This document shows, in pieces, positions 37,608-51,383 of a stretch of 64,000 nucleotides of DNA. Source of the stretch: Haemonchus contortus (lineage: Eukaryota; Nematoda; Chromadorea; Rhabditida; Trichostrongylidae); assembly GCA_000469685.2 (NCBI GenBank), contig LS997562.1, positions 10,953,014 through 11,017,013 of the forward strand. Reading direction: 5' to 3'. The notes under the pieces were generated by a model that searched no databases, was not told the DNA's origin, and saw only the letters and a list, made by a program, of their open reading frames with translations. Each line of letters opens with the position of its first letter. Within the stretch, counting starts at the first letter, position 1. A program made the position numbers and the translations under genes.

Positions 37608-40600
37608 ATTAAGTAGCACAATGCTGGCAGTTTGATACTTCTGCCTCGAACGGGACCCAAAACCATAGTTGTGGTTACCGTGCACCGTGCTCTATGTCCC
37701 TTACACTACTGGGACCGCTTACCCTCGCCACCTTAAAAGTGTGTACGCTAGGCTCCTCGACAATGAATTTTTTCCCGAGGGATTTTACAACAAGAAAAAC
37801 AGTAGATAATGGACGGTTGCTATGTCTGATTGTGAGTAGTAAGGTTGATGCTGAAGAATTCGCTTAATTTTCTTTTGAGCCTACAATTTTCTAGGTCGTC
37901 GACAAAACAGTATGCAATCTATCATTATCGTGACGAAATGCTCGGAATTTCGCTTGAAAGGACACGATTTTAATCTCATTACAATACCGTGTCCAAATTC
38001 CTACCGTAGTAGTAGCCGTAAATAAATACAGAAACAGGTCGTAGAATGAAATGCATTGTCTGTCACCGTGATCATTGCAAAAATTATGCATAATTTTATG
38101 ACAAGATGACACATGAAACAATGTGGAGAATTTCAAGCTTGGCTCAATCCACGTCTAAAATCCTACAGTAATACAAACTGAACAATGAACAGTGCTGTGC
38201 GATCAGGTGTATTGTCCGTTACTTTCCGCATTGCATTTTATTGAACGACTACCGAAAGTTTGACTTAATTATGATTCATTGAAATTTGGAAAATGAATAT
38301 ATATCACTGGAAGTATCATAGCGATCATGGGTCATGGGCAACCTACTCTCAGCTTACTCTATTACAAAAGGTTACTCCAGTACCTAATGTACGTTAGGTG
38401 CTTGTACTAGACGGGCTGCATTTGCGTTTTTGTACTTCCTCTTCAGAATCGCACTTCCTTCCCATTCGACACTTTGCATGAATCATATATTTGTCTACAT
38501 TATCTCTCTGCGTTGGGATTGCGCCTCGAAAAAAATTCCCTCAAAAAATTGCGAGGGGTTTCGTGCAGGACTATCTAAGCCATACCAATGGCAACAGTGG
38601 GGCACGAATTTCGGAGTTTTTGACGGAAAAACCTCAAGATTTCATAGTTTCTGCACTTCACTTCTGTTTTTAGTTCATCGTTACCCAGTCACTCCCTTTT
38701 CAAGCTGTTTCTGCAGTAATCCTTACTGGCCAATAGCAAATTAACATTAACAGCAATTAGTGGCTCAGAAGGTCAGACTCGTCGGAAATTCGTATGAAAA
38801 ATATTTGACGGAATTGATAAAGGTAAAAATCCAAAGATTTATAGTTATCACAAATTCGAGAATGGTTAGGTTGCGCCATGCATTCCACACATCATCGGTA
38901 TCCGGTGGCGCAACCTAATCGATAAGTTGCAACAGCTAGTCCACATGATCAGGTCAGTATTTTTTCTTCAAAATGACTTTCGTATAAATTATGAAACCGA
39001 AATTGCCTTTATCAACCCTTGCCGATTTAGCCGAATCAATGGAAAGCTTGGTTGCACAAATCGGGTTAGAACCTGCACTATAGGTGCGGCAACGACGCCT
39101 CTTGGCCTTGGTCTACCCCATTACTTCAACAATAATGAAAAATTGAAAAAAAAAACATCTAACATAGAAAAGCGCTACAAAACTAAACTCAGAAATCGAT
39201 AGAAGAGCATAAGAATAAGCGATGGCTCAGGTTGGAGGAGTCGAATTGGATAAATAGAGCACTGTGAAGAGGAAATGAACTGGTTCAGTCAACAATGCAA
39301 AGCGCAATGCGTCATCATAGGGGGGTTCGTGATATTCTGATAAAATTGGAAAAAATAAGCCGAATGATAAGGACCAAAGTGAGGACTGATAATCGCAGGA
39401 CGAAGGAAATGAAATGACAACAAAAAAAGATCTCAGGAACAAAAAATGGCAGTTTAAGATAGTACTAAAGACTGAATCGAATCACAAAACCTCCGAATCA
39501 TCGAGCATTTCTTGGGTATGACTAATGCAATATCAACCGTCGGGACAGTTTGCAAGATCTGGGAGCCGTAGTATTCCCTTGGTGAGGGCACTTGGAAAGA
39601 AAAAAAAGCTTATCTCTCAATTAAGTCACATTTGCAATCCCAAACCAGAATTCGTACGTGGGAGAACAGCAGAATCTCAAGTCAGATTAAAATTCTGATT
39701 AGTTGTTGAAAAACTAGCCTGAGGGCAGGTGGAATTTGAGGGAAATTCTACGAATTGGCATAAAACTGACGAGCAGAACATTTAGAAATAAGAATGTAAC
39801 CAATAAAAACAATTGCAAAATTTTGATATATGTAATTACAAAAATTAGTATAAATATTTATTTTTACCCGATGTAAGGAAAGGACGTGGTTGTATAAAGT
39901 GACAGTATGTTACAAAGTCGTGTCCAGGTCAATAGGCGGCAGAAAAGGAGCTCGGTTAAGGAAGTGCTCAATCAACAGCTCAGACAATCTTGAAGGAAAG
40001 CGGACGCATGGCGCATGAATCAGAAATGAGAACTCATTCCTTCCGCAGTAAAACAGAGATATAACAATAGTCAAAATCAAAAGTTTCAGAATGTTTTCCT
40101 CAATAACTTTTCAAGTAAAAAGAAGAACATACGAATTCCAAAAAAGGAAGGTCATCATGAATTGAATGCATTCAGACAACGTATGACAGAGTAAAGCGGG
40201 TTTACAGTTGTCAGTAGAGGGTTCATACTAGTAAAGACTTATAAAAAAGCGATCCGGTTAACTATTTCGTTGTCATGATAATTTTCAAAGGCGGTGGTCA
40301 GATAGAATCTTTCCAGGGTTCCAATCAATATCCATCACATGAACGGCGTCAGTTGATTAGTCGATATACTGTGGTTTATATATTCACTGAAGCCTTACAA
40401 ACAACATAGATCACTACTTAATAATGACATAAGCTAAAAGTATTGGCTAGTTGCCAACACCGCAATAGCAACTATAGTAATGCGCCAACGCGTTGCCAAG
40501 CAACCCCCTGACACCGTCCAGGGGGGTTTGTAGCGTTCTCATTGCCGGCCGTCCGGAATGACAGAAATTATCAGTAAATCAGGAAAGTCAGGTGCAATTT

Positions 40601-43600
40601 CAAGTGATTCATTAGAGTAAACCATCTGGCATCGACCATTAAAGGATAAAGGTAGCGAAATTGCCAACGCCTAAGCTTCAGGGGGTGCGCCATGAATGAC
40701 GTTGGCAATTGCTTCGCATAGTGTAGTTGATTGCTTGTATAATTAATTCAGTCAGTTACTTCCATACTATCAGATTTTTGGATACTGTTAGAGTAACTGT
40801 ACGGCTCTTTGAAGGCGGAACGCATTGCGCCGGATGGTACTCGAACCCAGGCCTGGGTTTACCTTACATCATTCATCTGCACTCCCTTTTCACCAAATTC
40901 TAACTAGGCAAATGACAAATCAGCCTGCTTCAACTGGTATCAGGCAAGCTCAATTTGGTGATCTGGATTGTGGAACACCAGTGAAGGTACATAGAGGTTT
41001 CAGCAACAACCTTAACCGGGAGTTGAATTCACAGGCGGGCCAGCTCCAACCCCGTACCTGTAGTCACTGTGCCTTGTTAGAAAGACGGAAGCGGGGCATT
41101 TTACCCTATTTCTATCCATATTCTTGTAAATTGTTATCAACATTATTTACAGCAAACTAATGCTGGAAAGGATCCAAGTATAGCAATGCCAGATGGCGCT
41201 CTACTGTACCTATGATTTGGGAGCTCAGAGTGTATAAACACTCAGGTCGTCTTCTTTGCTGAGGTGAATGCCACCGACAGCCTAGGGGGAGGAAAAACCG
41301 ACTTGTAGTACTCACTCTTTAGGCGCTTTCACAAATCACTATTTGAATCGATTTGCATTCAAAGCTACCATGATTTTGAAAAGAGCAAGAAAGTGCGGCG
41401 TATCCCGAAATAGGATTGCTCAAAGAAAAATTCCAGATTTCAACGATGAATTGTAGTTTGCAAAAAAAAAATGTAGGGTAGCAGAAACCGACGACGGAAC
41501 GATGTTCAATGGAAGCTAATGAGCGCCAGTGAATCAGAAATGGATCGATTTTCCCGGTTAATCCACAAAAACAGGACGTTTTGTGGATTATCCAAAAAGT
41601 TCTTATGGATGACTGGATATATGAAAGGTACGTTACTCATGATTAACAGTTACTATGGAGTCGGTTGTACTGCTACATCAAAAATCGAGTCAACAATTGA
41701 TTGGAGTTGGTCTGAAAAAAACTTCAAAAGTCAACTAGCATGCTTCGAGTGTTTTCGGGTTTCTCTTTTATGCATTATTAGGCTTTCAGTAGACGAATTT
41801 TGTATTGTCACATAATTTGTGGGCGAAAATTCGTTTAAGGCCGAACATAGGCCTTTCTACGAATAAGTTCTCATTCTACTCCTGGTGAACAACTCAAGCT
41901 GTAGATCCCAGAAGATAGTGTAGTAAGCAGTAGCAGCTTCAAAACTGGTCCATGAGTGATAGGAGACCCTCTGATGGGAACTTACGTATAGTCCAATCTT
42001 CCGAGCTCAACAGGATATACCTTACTTAGCTGTACTAATGAAACCCGTTTTAGGAAATCCCTGGGAGTACTCAGTTGTTCAAAAATGGGGTAGGGGTAGT
42101 ACTTAACAAGTGACTTATGGATCTCAGCCTACCAAGTCAGATACAAACCACATAGTCTTTCTTAGCTCTGCCCTTGTTTGCTATGGGTCACAACAGAGCG
42201 AAATCGGGGAATTCCGAATTGAAGAAGGATTTATTGAATAGGAAGCAGGGCTACGCACTACGCTGAACCCTCTTGCCAAATTCGGTCGAGTCACTTGCCT
42301 AACTAATCCATAGAATACATACTGATCTTAATCGGGACATTATATAGTCCTTGAATAGGTTGACCGATGAACATTCATTTTACGGGAAAGCCATCCTTGA
42401 AGTAAGTTTGGCCATCTATGGTCATTCAAATGCTTCTGCAAATCTAAACGGAACCGTCAAGTGTGGCGTATTCTGGATTAATAGTCGTTATCGCCTACGT
42501 ACTCCTTTATCTAGGCCCTTCATTCCGGAGAAACGTCATGAAAGGTTCTGGAAGAAGCAAAAAGAAAAGCATAATCACATAAAAATCAGAAATATTGATC
42601 GAATATTTAAATTTTTTTTCTATCTCTTCCGATTTTTTTTCACTATGTTCTCCGATTTTTTCCACCATGAAGTTTTTTTATTTTGTTGTTTTCTAATGAC
42701 TATATTCCAGATTCCAGATTATTTGAAAAAATACCAAAATCTTGTAAAATATTGAAAAATCTAAGGTAAGATGAAGAAAATTGACAGGTTATGAGTAATA
42801 GTGTGGGCGGAGTAGATTTCAAAAGTAAAATAAGGCGGGACATAGTATCGTCGATACCTAAAAAGTTCCAGGTCGCCATAGAGCCTCGTAACCAAGCACT
42901 TTCTAGGATCTACCCATTTCCGTATGGCATCTTACGGAGAACAATAAAAGGAAACCCACTGTCACCGATCTAATAACAAGTGTCCTTTACGAGAAACGGT
43001 GTCAGGCTTGTTGAAGAAATCGCTGCTAACTGGTATTATGCCTGTTGTCTGGGTACAAGGGGATAATCAAGAGCCATTATTAGATATGAAAAAAGTGCAG
43101 AAGCGTTCATAACAAAGCAGTTACCTATCGATTTGTCATGAGCTCCAAGTTCATCTGGACTTTATAGACATTCTACGATTCTGACAACGATTATGAGCCT
43201 AGTTGAACGGGCTGGGAAGGGGGGAGAGGAGAAGATTAGGCAGTGCCAATTCAGAAATGAAAATTTGTTGAAAAACAAGAAATTATGGTGTTTACCTAGA
43301 AATAAGTAGTTTACCAATGACTAGTTCATGATTGTTTACCAATAATTAATTATGGGAAAGAGTAATCAAGGTAATCAGGTGATTAGTTCCGCTCCGTGAT
43401 GATATCAACCTCTGTCACTGTCATCCTCTGACGCTAATCAGTGAGAGAGTAAATTGGCTACGATGAGTAAATGAACCATCAAACGCTCATATAACCTAGG
43501 TACAGATATACTCGAAAAAAAAAAACTCAGAAACTCTTTTCTCAACAATTACAATATTACCTTATGCAGGACAGAATATGGAAGAAACTCTGATCACTGA

Positions 43601-45314
43601 GCAGTCAATATTTGAAGGTGCCAGGCAAAAAAGACCTGAGTATAGGGCCCAAATTTCGTCAGCCACGCCCACCGGTAGGTCGAGGAGGGCGGGGTTGGCG
43701 AGCTTTAAATTCTCGTTGCGCTTTTTCTAGATTGTTTTCTAAAATACTTATCCACGAATTGCGTGGACTAGAATGTTTTCTCATTACAGAATGAAACCAA
43801 ACGCAAAATTGCCTTTAGGGAGGTCAGTCGACTGAATTGTATAGCCACTAGATGATGAAAAACGGTGGAAATTCAATCAATTCAGAGAAGATTATTGCCT
43901 TGGAGCCAGTAATAAAGCCACCGTCATTACCCACGTCGATGTGTTCGGCGTCAATCAACTAAACCCGGATGTGGCAGTAATAATGACTCTGTAGGCCTCA
44001 TCAGTTTCAATTTTCCTTAGCATGGAATGAAGGCCGAAGCCATCCACCTCGCCTTGTCGATTCAGTAGATGCTGGTTCAGAAAGTCGGCTGAATGGTGCA
44101 TAGAGCAGCGTCATCTAGCAAAATTTCCGGCTCATTTCCTTTCACCATTATGCAATAATTAACGGAGATAGTTTGAATGATGATGTGCGGTCAAATCTCA
44201 GTACCAACAGGTTCTCGTCCTAGACCAAAACACTTTCGAGAACGTGGAAGGGAAAGCATCGGCATTGCCATGAAACAGGAGTTCCGAGGAGGCTGAGGAA
44301 GAGGGAAGTTATTTAGAGACGACTTTTTCGGGTTACACCAGCTTCCCCCCTCTCCCCCCCCCCATCTCCATAACGGTCAGTCACATTCCCTATGACAAAC
44401 ATTGAACAAACAACTCTTGAGAAAACAGCTTAGAAACTACGCGAAGAGGGCGCTACTCGTTTCAGCGAAGCTGCATTTTAGCCATTCCTGTCACTTCTGG
44501 TATAACTCGTCCCTCATAGGGAGCAGTATGCGATAGTTATGAGATATCTAAGTAAAATAATGGAAATAATAGTGCAGATTGAAACAAAGCTAACGAAAAG
44601 AGGGCAAAAAATGGCGGATTTAAAGACGTATAAGACTTTGAACATTTAGTAAGAGAAGGGGTTTTATGAGGTTATCTCTTTTCACCGTCTGAGGTACTCG
44701 AAGAGACTTAGGGAAGTGCAGCTCACACTCTCACTTTGCCGAAATCTCATTTCCAGTATTGACGACAATGACGAGCCTCTACTTCGGTAGACGTAAACAT
44801 ATTCCATTTTTAGAACCAAGTAATTGGCTAGGAATAGATGGACTCGTTTTGTAGTTTATTCGGTTTCTGGCAGCTTCAGTTGTTGAAATGGAAGCAAACT
44901 CGATCAGAAATGATAAAGCAGTAAGATTCCACTTCCTCATACTTCTGGTACCCACGAGTACTCTGGGACCAATGGAACGATAAGGTTAAGCCTAAGAGGC
45001 TATCCATTTCTGAGGATATCAGCTATATGTAGAGATAGAGATCTTCAAACCGTCGGTTACAATTTCATCGTACAATAGGGAGTGGAAAGGTCCAGGGAAG
45101 ACGCTTGACAGATTGAATTCAAAACGAGCCGATCGATTCGAAAATCGTAAAAAAGCCTTTTGAGACAACTATTTAGTATTCTTGAATGCTAAAGCCAGAC
45201 TGGCGGACGTTCAGCTGAATACGAGAAGCCGTAAAAGGCGACATTCCCCAATTTCGTCATTGACCATCGAAATTGCCAACCACTTCATATAGAGCTGGAT
45301 GCCGACTCATTCTA
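37608..45314. other. 7.7 kb without a recognised gene
   Basis: I see isolated structures only. A 13-bp inverted repeat TTAGGTTGCGCCA lies at 38866-38878 with its complement at 38906-38918. Two hairpins lie at about 40502-40530 and 40665-40712 (TTGCCAACG with CGTTGGCAA). A B-box-like gggttcgagtacc on the minus strand lies near 40830-40855. A T-rich stretch covers 42605-42690. A few short stretches with splice-like borders exist (40910-40986, 42358-42401 and 43791-43821, all plus strand) but cannot be joined into a gene. Confidence 0.45.
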
Positions 45315-45868
45315 TTAGGTTGTGTACAAAGTCTTCCGCCACGAATTTGATCGTTCTGTATTTCGTTTGAAAAAGTGTTGGTATTACGTCATCTCGTGTA
45401 CGTGACGTATACATATTACTCTACCACCCCACCAGTTAGTGCTCTACTACCCTGCGTTTGCCGGCCACAATGACGCACAACCATCACCGCGACAAATGTA
45501 CCTTCGGCATTGCCTACTTATGTGTCACGATTTCGACCCAGGCCGAGCTGGAGAAGTACGACTGGATGGTGATCCCCCAGGCCCCTTACAGCCCTAACCT
45601 GGCTCCTTCTGACTATTGGCTATTCAGCCATCTACAGCGTTCCCTCAACGGAAAAAAATTCGAAACGAAGGATGAAGTCGAAAAAGCACTCGACGAATTT
45701 TTCAAGTCCCAGCCCCCGTCCTTCTGGGAGGAGGGAATCGACAAGCTGCCCGATCGTTGGCGTCGAGTAGTGGATGGAGACGGTGCCTACCTCTGATCTT
45801 CTAGTTAGTTCGTTTTTGAAAAATTTAAAAAAAAAAATTCGTGGCGGAAGACTTTGTACACAACCTAA
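45315..45868 (+). mobile_element. Internally deleted mariner element
   Basis: 554 bp, flanked by TA (45313-45314 and 45869-45870). Both ends read TTAGGTTGTGTACAAAGTCT inwards and continue TCCGCCACGAATTT, an inverted repeat of about 34 bases. Full mariners are about 1.3 kb, so more than half is missing. The remaining interior encodes the C-terminal part of a transposase. Confidence 0.92.
45458..45796 (+). pseudogene. Mariner transposase, C-terminal remnant
   Basis: The frame contains the mariner C-terminal signature: APYSPNLAPSDYWLFSHLQR, with the third catalytic Asp in SDYWLF. Then come LNGKKF, VEKALDEFFKSQPPSFWEEG and the terminal LPDRWRRVVDGDGAYL. The N-terminal DNA-binding region and the first two catalytic acids are absent, so it cannot be active. 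The DNA removed lay just upstream, before QAELEKYDW. Confidence 0.9.
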
Positions 45869-45870
45869 TA

Positions 45871-48800
45871 CGAATGATTTCACGAATGATTTCATCCCTG
45901 TGCAAGTGGATTTCAGTCAAAATCCAAGAAACTTATATCGAAGACGAAGGAACGAAACCAGCTAAATGATCACCTAAAAGAGGACATCACCGATTTTGAA
46001 GACCTCATCGTCGTCATTCTATCCTGGTGCTATCCGTAATGGACATCAACCAAATCGTAAGCTAATAACCAGGCTCCCAATGAACCCGATCTGCGATGCT
46101 ATCGACGCTATCCGATTCGTTACGATATTTCCCTTTACTTGTTGGCACATATAACTTTGAAAAATTGGATGAAAGTCTGATTGACGGAAATGGGAGGACA
46201 CCCCTTCTCTAACATTGGGCGCTAAAGCGCAGAAAAAGGGGTGTTGATGGAAAAGTGTTCAGGAATTTGTCTTATATACTTTTAAAGCTAAAAATGTTCT
46301 TTTTGAAGTTTTTTCCGTTTATCTCAAATCTTCCAAAATTAATTTTCATTTTGTCGCTTTCTATTTTTCTTGATTAGTTCTGTATAAATTTATAATTTTC
46401 GTATGATTTCGACATAGTTTTTATTTTTACCTATTTTTATCGTTATTATTTATTCTTATGTATTTGTTTTTATTCTTCTATTGGAGAAAATAAAGTCAAT
46501 ATGTTTTCACTTGAAATTTAATTTTATTTTTTTTTCTGATTTTCCCGCAGGTGTAATTTTCAATAATTAATTCTTGCAAGAGAATAATCAGGAGGATTTT
46601 GCGCCGTTACCAGAACTACTCCATTCTACAATCCCGAAGTCCCGCACCCTCTAATAGAAGCTAGATATATGGCTGAATTTCGCAATACCGCTAGCTAGCT
46701 GGGGATGCTGAAGGGATGTTCGAGCTCGTAAAGTCTAAAGGAATCAATGAAAATGAAAAGTGTCCCAGCTCACCAACAATGAGTAAAAACGAAATTGACG
46801 CTGGAGCTGGCAAGAGTGCATGAGGATGTGTGATGAAAGCCGTAATGACATTTCGGACCCTTTCCGTCGTCTCGTGCTTATGTGGAGCCATCGGAACACT
46901 TCTTCCCGATTTTCGCAGTCAATACTAATAGAAAAGTAAGGACATCCTCTCAACGCTGTCTCCAATCTTCCACAACAGAGCTAGCGGCGTGACTTGTTTT
47001 CAGCATTTACTTACTGTATGTTACTAGTAGCTTGTTGATACCTCTGGTAGTGCAGTGAGTGTAAGAGAAGCATAAAGAATAAGTATTCATAAAGAATAAG
47101 TATCCAACAAGATCCCATCCCCAGATCTTCCGGATGTGACAGTGAGCCTGGTGCCACTACTCCATCCCCGCGATGACGAAGTATCGCCCCGAATTCCCAC
47201 CGATAACCGTGTTCGGCCCACCTCCCAGCTAATCGACAGGACCCCATTTTTTTGTAGCCTAGTTTGCTTTTTTGCTTTGTTTTGATTTTTTTCCAATTAC
47301 TTCTTGTTTCCGTTGAGAGAGTGCTCCTGTTGTGAAGGATTTCGTGGAAAAATAAGGCCGCCTTCAGCACTTATTCAATAAATATTAAATTATTGAGAGA
47401 AATAAAAATTTAACAATAAAAGTAACTTAGCGACATAAAATTCGGGCCACACGACTTAGGCGCGTCTGGAACAGATTTCATGTTAAGGTAATCTTAACCA
47501 CTGTATTGTTCGGATTTGGCACCGCCAGGCTACCACCTCTTCTAGCCTTCCCGGAACTGGTTGAATGAGAACTCACTAGGTTTTTTTCTTGGGTAATTTC
47601 AAACAGCACCTGGAATAATTATTCTCAGCTTTAGATACCAATTGGAGAAAATGTAGTTGGAGGAAGGTGGGAGAGGGGATGGAGACACACATAACAGTGT
47701 TCGTATAACAAAAATTTAATCCGGTGCCATATTCCAAACCGTGTAATGCTAGCTAGCTTTGTATCGGAGACGAAGAGAAGTACGATCAAGGTCCATCTAA
47801 CGCACTTATGCGGTTTCAGCCAGGAAGGGCAGCCAGGAAGGGAGGGGGGGGGGATTTAGCTTTCAGAATAAGCCTCAGGAGGGGAGAAGCACCGGGGTGG
47901 GTTAACTGATCACCTCGTGCGAAAAGCTGAGAACTCACCCACTCAGCTGCTCATTCCCTCCTAAGGTTTAGACAAAAAACTGCGGTTCCCTGGTATATTA
48001 CGGAATAATTCTGTGTTGATTCCTTCCATACCAACACTGTTATGTGCTTGAATCCGCCTTCCAGGTTTTCTAGAAAAGTGGGATAATAAAGGTTTTGGGG
48101 GCGTTGGCAAAGCAGAACACAAAAACAAGATTTTCTTTGATCCCTTGTGAGTATCTTTACAATTGAAGCAGACGTAATAATTGAGAAACATAGGAATTTC
48201 TGAAAATTGGGGTAGTGAAAGTTGTGCAAACTGCAGCAGTCCTTGATGATAGCAATTGCTCAAGATGTGTCAAACAATTATCAGTTATGTCCAAAGTGTG
48301 CAAAGGATAGGGGAAAGAAGAGGGTTGCAGATGTTCGAAGCAAAACATTCTAAAAGATGGCAGAAAATTGGAAACAACAGATACAGCGAGATGAAACGGA
48401 CAACAAAAGAAGTGAGCCCGATGAGACTGTGGCGAATTGGTTTCGGAGGCATAAGCTCTGCAAGAAGAGAAAAAAGATGATGTTGACAAGTGAAATGACA
48501 ACATGGAAGGGTCCAAAAAAAGGGAAAAATCGAATGCCACAAGAGTTAACCAAGTGGTGGACTTGTACGGCTGCAAACCGACGCCTTCCCGATATCCTAT
48601 GCACCGTCCGAAAATCAGACCTTGGATCGAAATTGGTGCGGACCTCCCAAACCTTAAATCTCTTTGGGTCTAATTTATGAACTAATTGGTCGAATGATGA
48701 AATACTTACTTGTGTGAGCTATCTAAGTTGGTATTATGAGTCATAGTATCGATGGAGTTGTTCCAATTGGCGTTGTTTCCACAGAATTAGTCTGGGATCA

Positions 48801-50424
48801 AATTCCAAATCGATACCACCACCCGAAGCTAACCAAGCATTCCTTCGTTTCAGGACTGGTGGCAATACTGCACGGAAGGATAAAAACACTAAATAATAGC
48901 TGTCTGCTGAATGTGTCCCTGTACAGACCTGTTCCAGACGTGCCTTCGGTTCGCCCAGGATCGTCACCTACGAGGGCTACACGTGGGATAGACATGTGAT
49001 TATATGGCTATTCCTACAGGATGAGATGTTACCGCTCAGTTGGTGAGAATAGGTCGTATCGGATGCTGAAGTGATTAGAATCTGAGGAGTCCCAAGGGGT
49101 TTTTTAGTGAGAAATGTTTGGTTTATCATACATACCTCATTATTCTCCCACCTTACTCCTCCCACGGCCTGGGAAGTCGACGAGTTCTCTAGAAGCCAGA
49201 GAGGCATAGGAAAGGTATGCCTAAGAAGGGAAATTCCGTAATGTTCCACTGACTGGAATCATTTTCCATGATGCCAAATTTCACCCTGGTCACACACCAT
49301 TAATTTTCAGATGAAAGGCTATGTGGCTCATTCCCAGTAGGGCCGTACTTTCCCGTAATGGTCATTACTTCGGGAACTGAATCACAGGATTCGAATAAAA
49401 TGAGAGGAAAATGAAGGAGCAGAATTCAGAGAGTGGAAGTGGTCGTGTCGAGAGGAAAGCAAGCGAAGTTGCTCGATTTATGAGTCATTATTTTCTTCTA
49501 TTACTAGTTAGTCATCTTGCATTGACGAGAAATGACGTTGGAGCAAACGCACAATGACAGCTGCAGAGGGAAAAGGGAAATAGAGGATGTAGAAGAAAAA
49601 CAACAGAGTAATTAACAGGGGTTATTACCCCGGCCAGCCTATTTCCTCGTCTTTCCCAGGCAAGCCAAGCGACATATGACTTGTCTGGGAAAATAGGCAT
49701 ACTGGGATGAGAACAGTTTATTCCTTGAATCATTGTGTAACTTAGACGTAGAGTTCGAAACATCTCTGGGTTATTTACTAGATGCCGAAGACGTGGCGCG
49801 TACCAACGCTGGGGTGCAATGTAGTCATTTGAAACGATAAAATGGTGCAAAAACGTGATCTTGAGTGAGGGAATGTTCAATGGGAAATGATGATCACCCG
49901 AGAGATGGGTGATTGTAGCTGATTAGCCAGGATCAGTCCCCCGACGTAGGAATCTGGAAAGTTTGCATGTCCGTGGGAAATGACTGTATTAATAGGGAAG
50001 TTTGAAGAACGCAGTAGAAAAATAAAACGAAAAGAAGGAAAAAGAGCAGTCAGAACGGATGACTCAGGCCTGTCAATATAATGATGCGATCTAAAGATGC
50101 GATTACTAAAGACAGTCGGGAGAACTAACCAGTTCTCCGATATGCGGAGGCAGGTAGGCTGATATCCTTACAGCTCGATAACAGCGAAAAGAGCGAAAAG
50201 GCGTTTCGATGAAAGAGAGTTTACCAGCATACTAGCCAATGCTTCAGGTATCTAAGATGCTGCTCACTAAAAAGGGCTGCCATGGAACCTGTATGTGCAA
50301 GCATCTTGAGTCCGGATGTAATGTTGGTCACGCTCATTCAAGATAGGTCACGACTTTCTCCTTACGCACTCAGAATTTCCGTGATTAATATAGACAAGTG
50401 TATTCAAGAATGTCAGCCACTTTT
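45871..50424. other. 4.5 kb without a recognised gene
   Basis: A T-rich block covers 46260-46540. A run of G lies at 47845-47853. A faint SINE fragment (plus strand, about 48780-48900, with gctaaccaagcattcct and ggataaaaacactaa) is visible. 48.0-48.7 kb has overlapping open frames of 80-139 codons on both strands without recognisable similarity. An exon-like stretch with clean splice borders lies on the minus strand at about 49217-49132, in either of two frames. Confidence 0.45.
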
Positions 50425-50670
50425 TTGGAATGCGCACAGCATTGAACTTCCATTCGAGATCGTAGTGGCGTATTCAATGCGTATGTGGCCTATACAACGA
50501 GTTGCGGTAGCCAATCGATGTACAAGTAAGAATTTTTATCCTCTTAGAGGAGTTTGGTACCAAATAACTGACCCGGGAGGGATAGAAGGCTGGGTTATCC
50601 TAGGCGGATACCGATCCGGGATTCGAACCCGTGACCGTGCGTGTGTGATGGTGCGCCCCCTTGATACTAA
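50425..50670 (-). repeat. tRNA-derived SINE, minus strand
   Basis: Reverse-complement copy. The tail end cttccattcgagatcgtagt is at the left, the body has gcgtatgtggcctatacaac, and the B box reads gggattcgaaccc (50618-50630) near the right, followed by the head gtgcgtgtgtgatggtgcgc. Confidence 0.85.
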
Positions 50671-51383
50671 CCAACCTTCACTTATTACGTGATAATTTGT
50701 GAAAAACTGCTTTAACGGTAAAGGTTTCCCTACATTCGAAGACACAGAGAATGTTGCAGTGACTAGCACTACTTTTTTTGATGATGAATCCCCATCCGCG
50801 AACTGAATAGTGGAGCTGTATTGAGCGGTCTATACTTCTCACGATAAACCATTTCTAGAAGCTCCCCTATATGTAATGTTCAACACTGAGTTAGTGAAGA
50901 CCGTCTCAAGCGCTTTTTTCTATGTATAGAATCTCTTCTTATGACAACGCGACCAAGGATTGCTCGGCCTCAGCGATTCTCTTTCTACAAGGATTGGGCT
51001 CTCCTGTATCAGGAATTTGGCATGGTTTCAACCCTTGTGCACAGTTCGGAGCTGTTCTGATCTTAAGAAGTTCTCAAGAATACCTAGTTCTCGTTCTGAA
51101 TGCACCATGCGTCGACGCGTTGGACTACCGTGAAGAATCATAATTTTATTCGAATGCGTAGATGGCCTTCACACGGAGATGCGAAGCTTAGCCAGTTTCC
51201 ATCTCAAATCTCTCGTTCATCCAGACATCCAGACTAGTGAAGTTTCTAAGAAGGGGCTCATGTGGCTAAGGGTTTGGTTTGGATAGAACACCTGGATAAC
51301 AGGTGACGTGGAAGTTTTACTTGCCGTTGCATTTCAGTTTTCGTCTCCTTGACAAATTCTAATAAAACATTTATTTTAATAGC

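Noticed and set aside
48157..48576. 139-codon minus-strand open frame, the longest in its area
   Set aside because: Composition is not protein-like in any known way, plus-strand frames of similar length overlap it, and no start, splice or domain evidence supports it.
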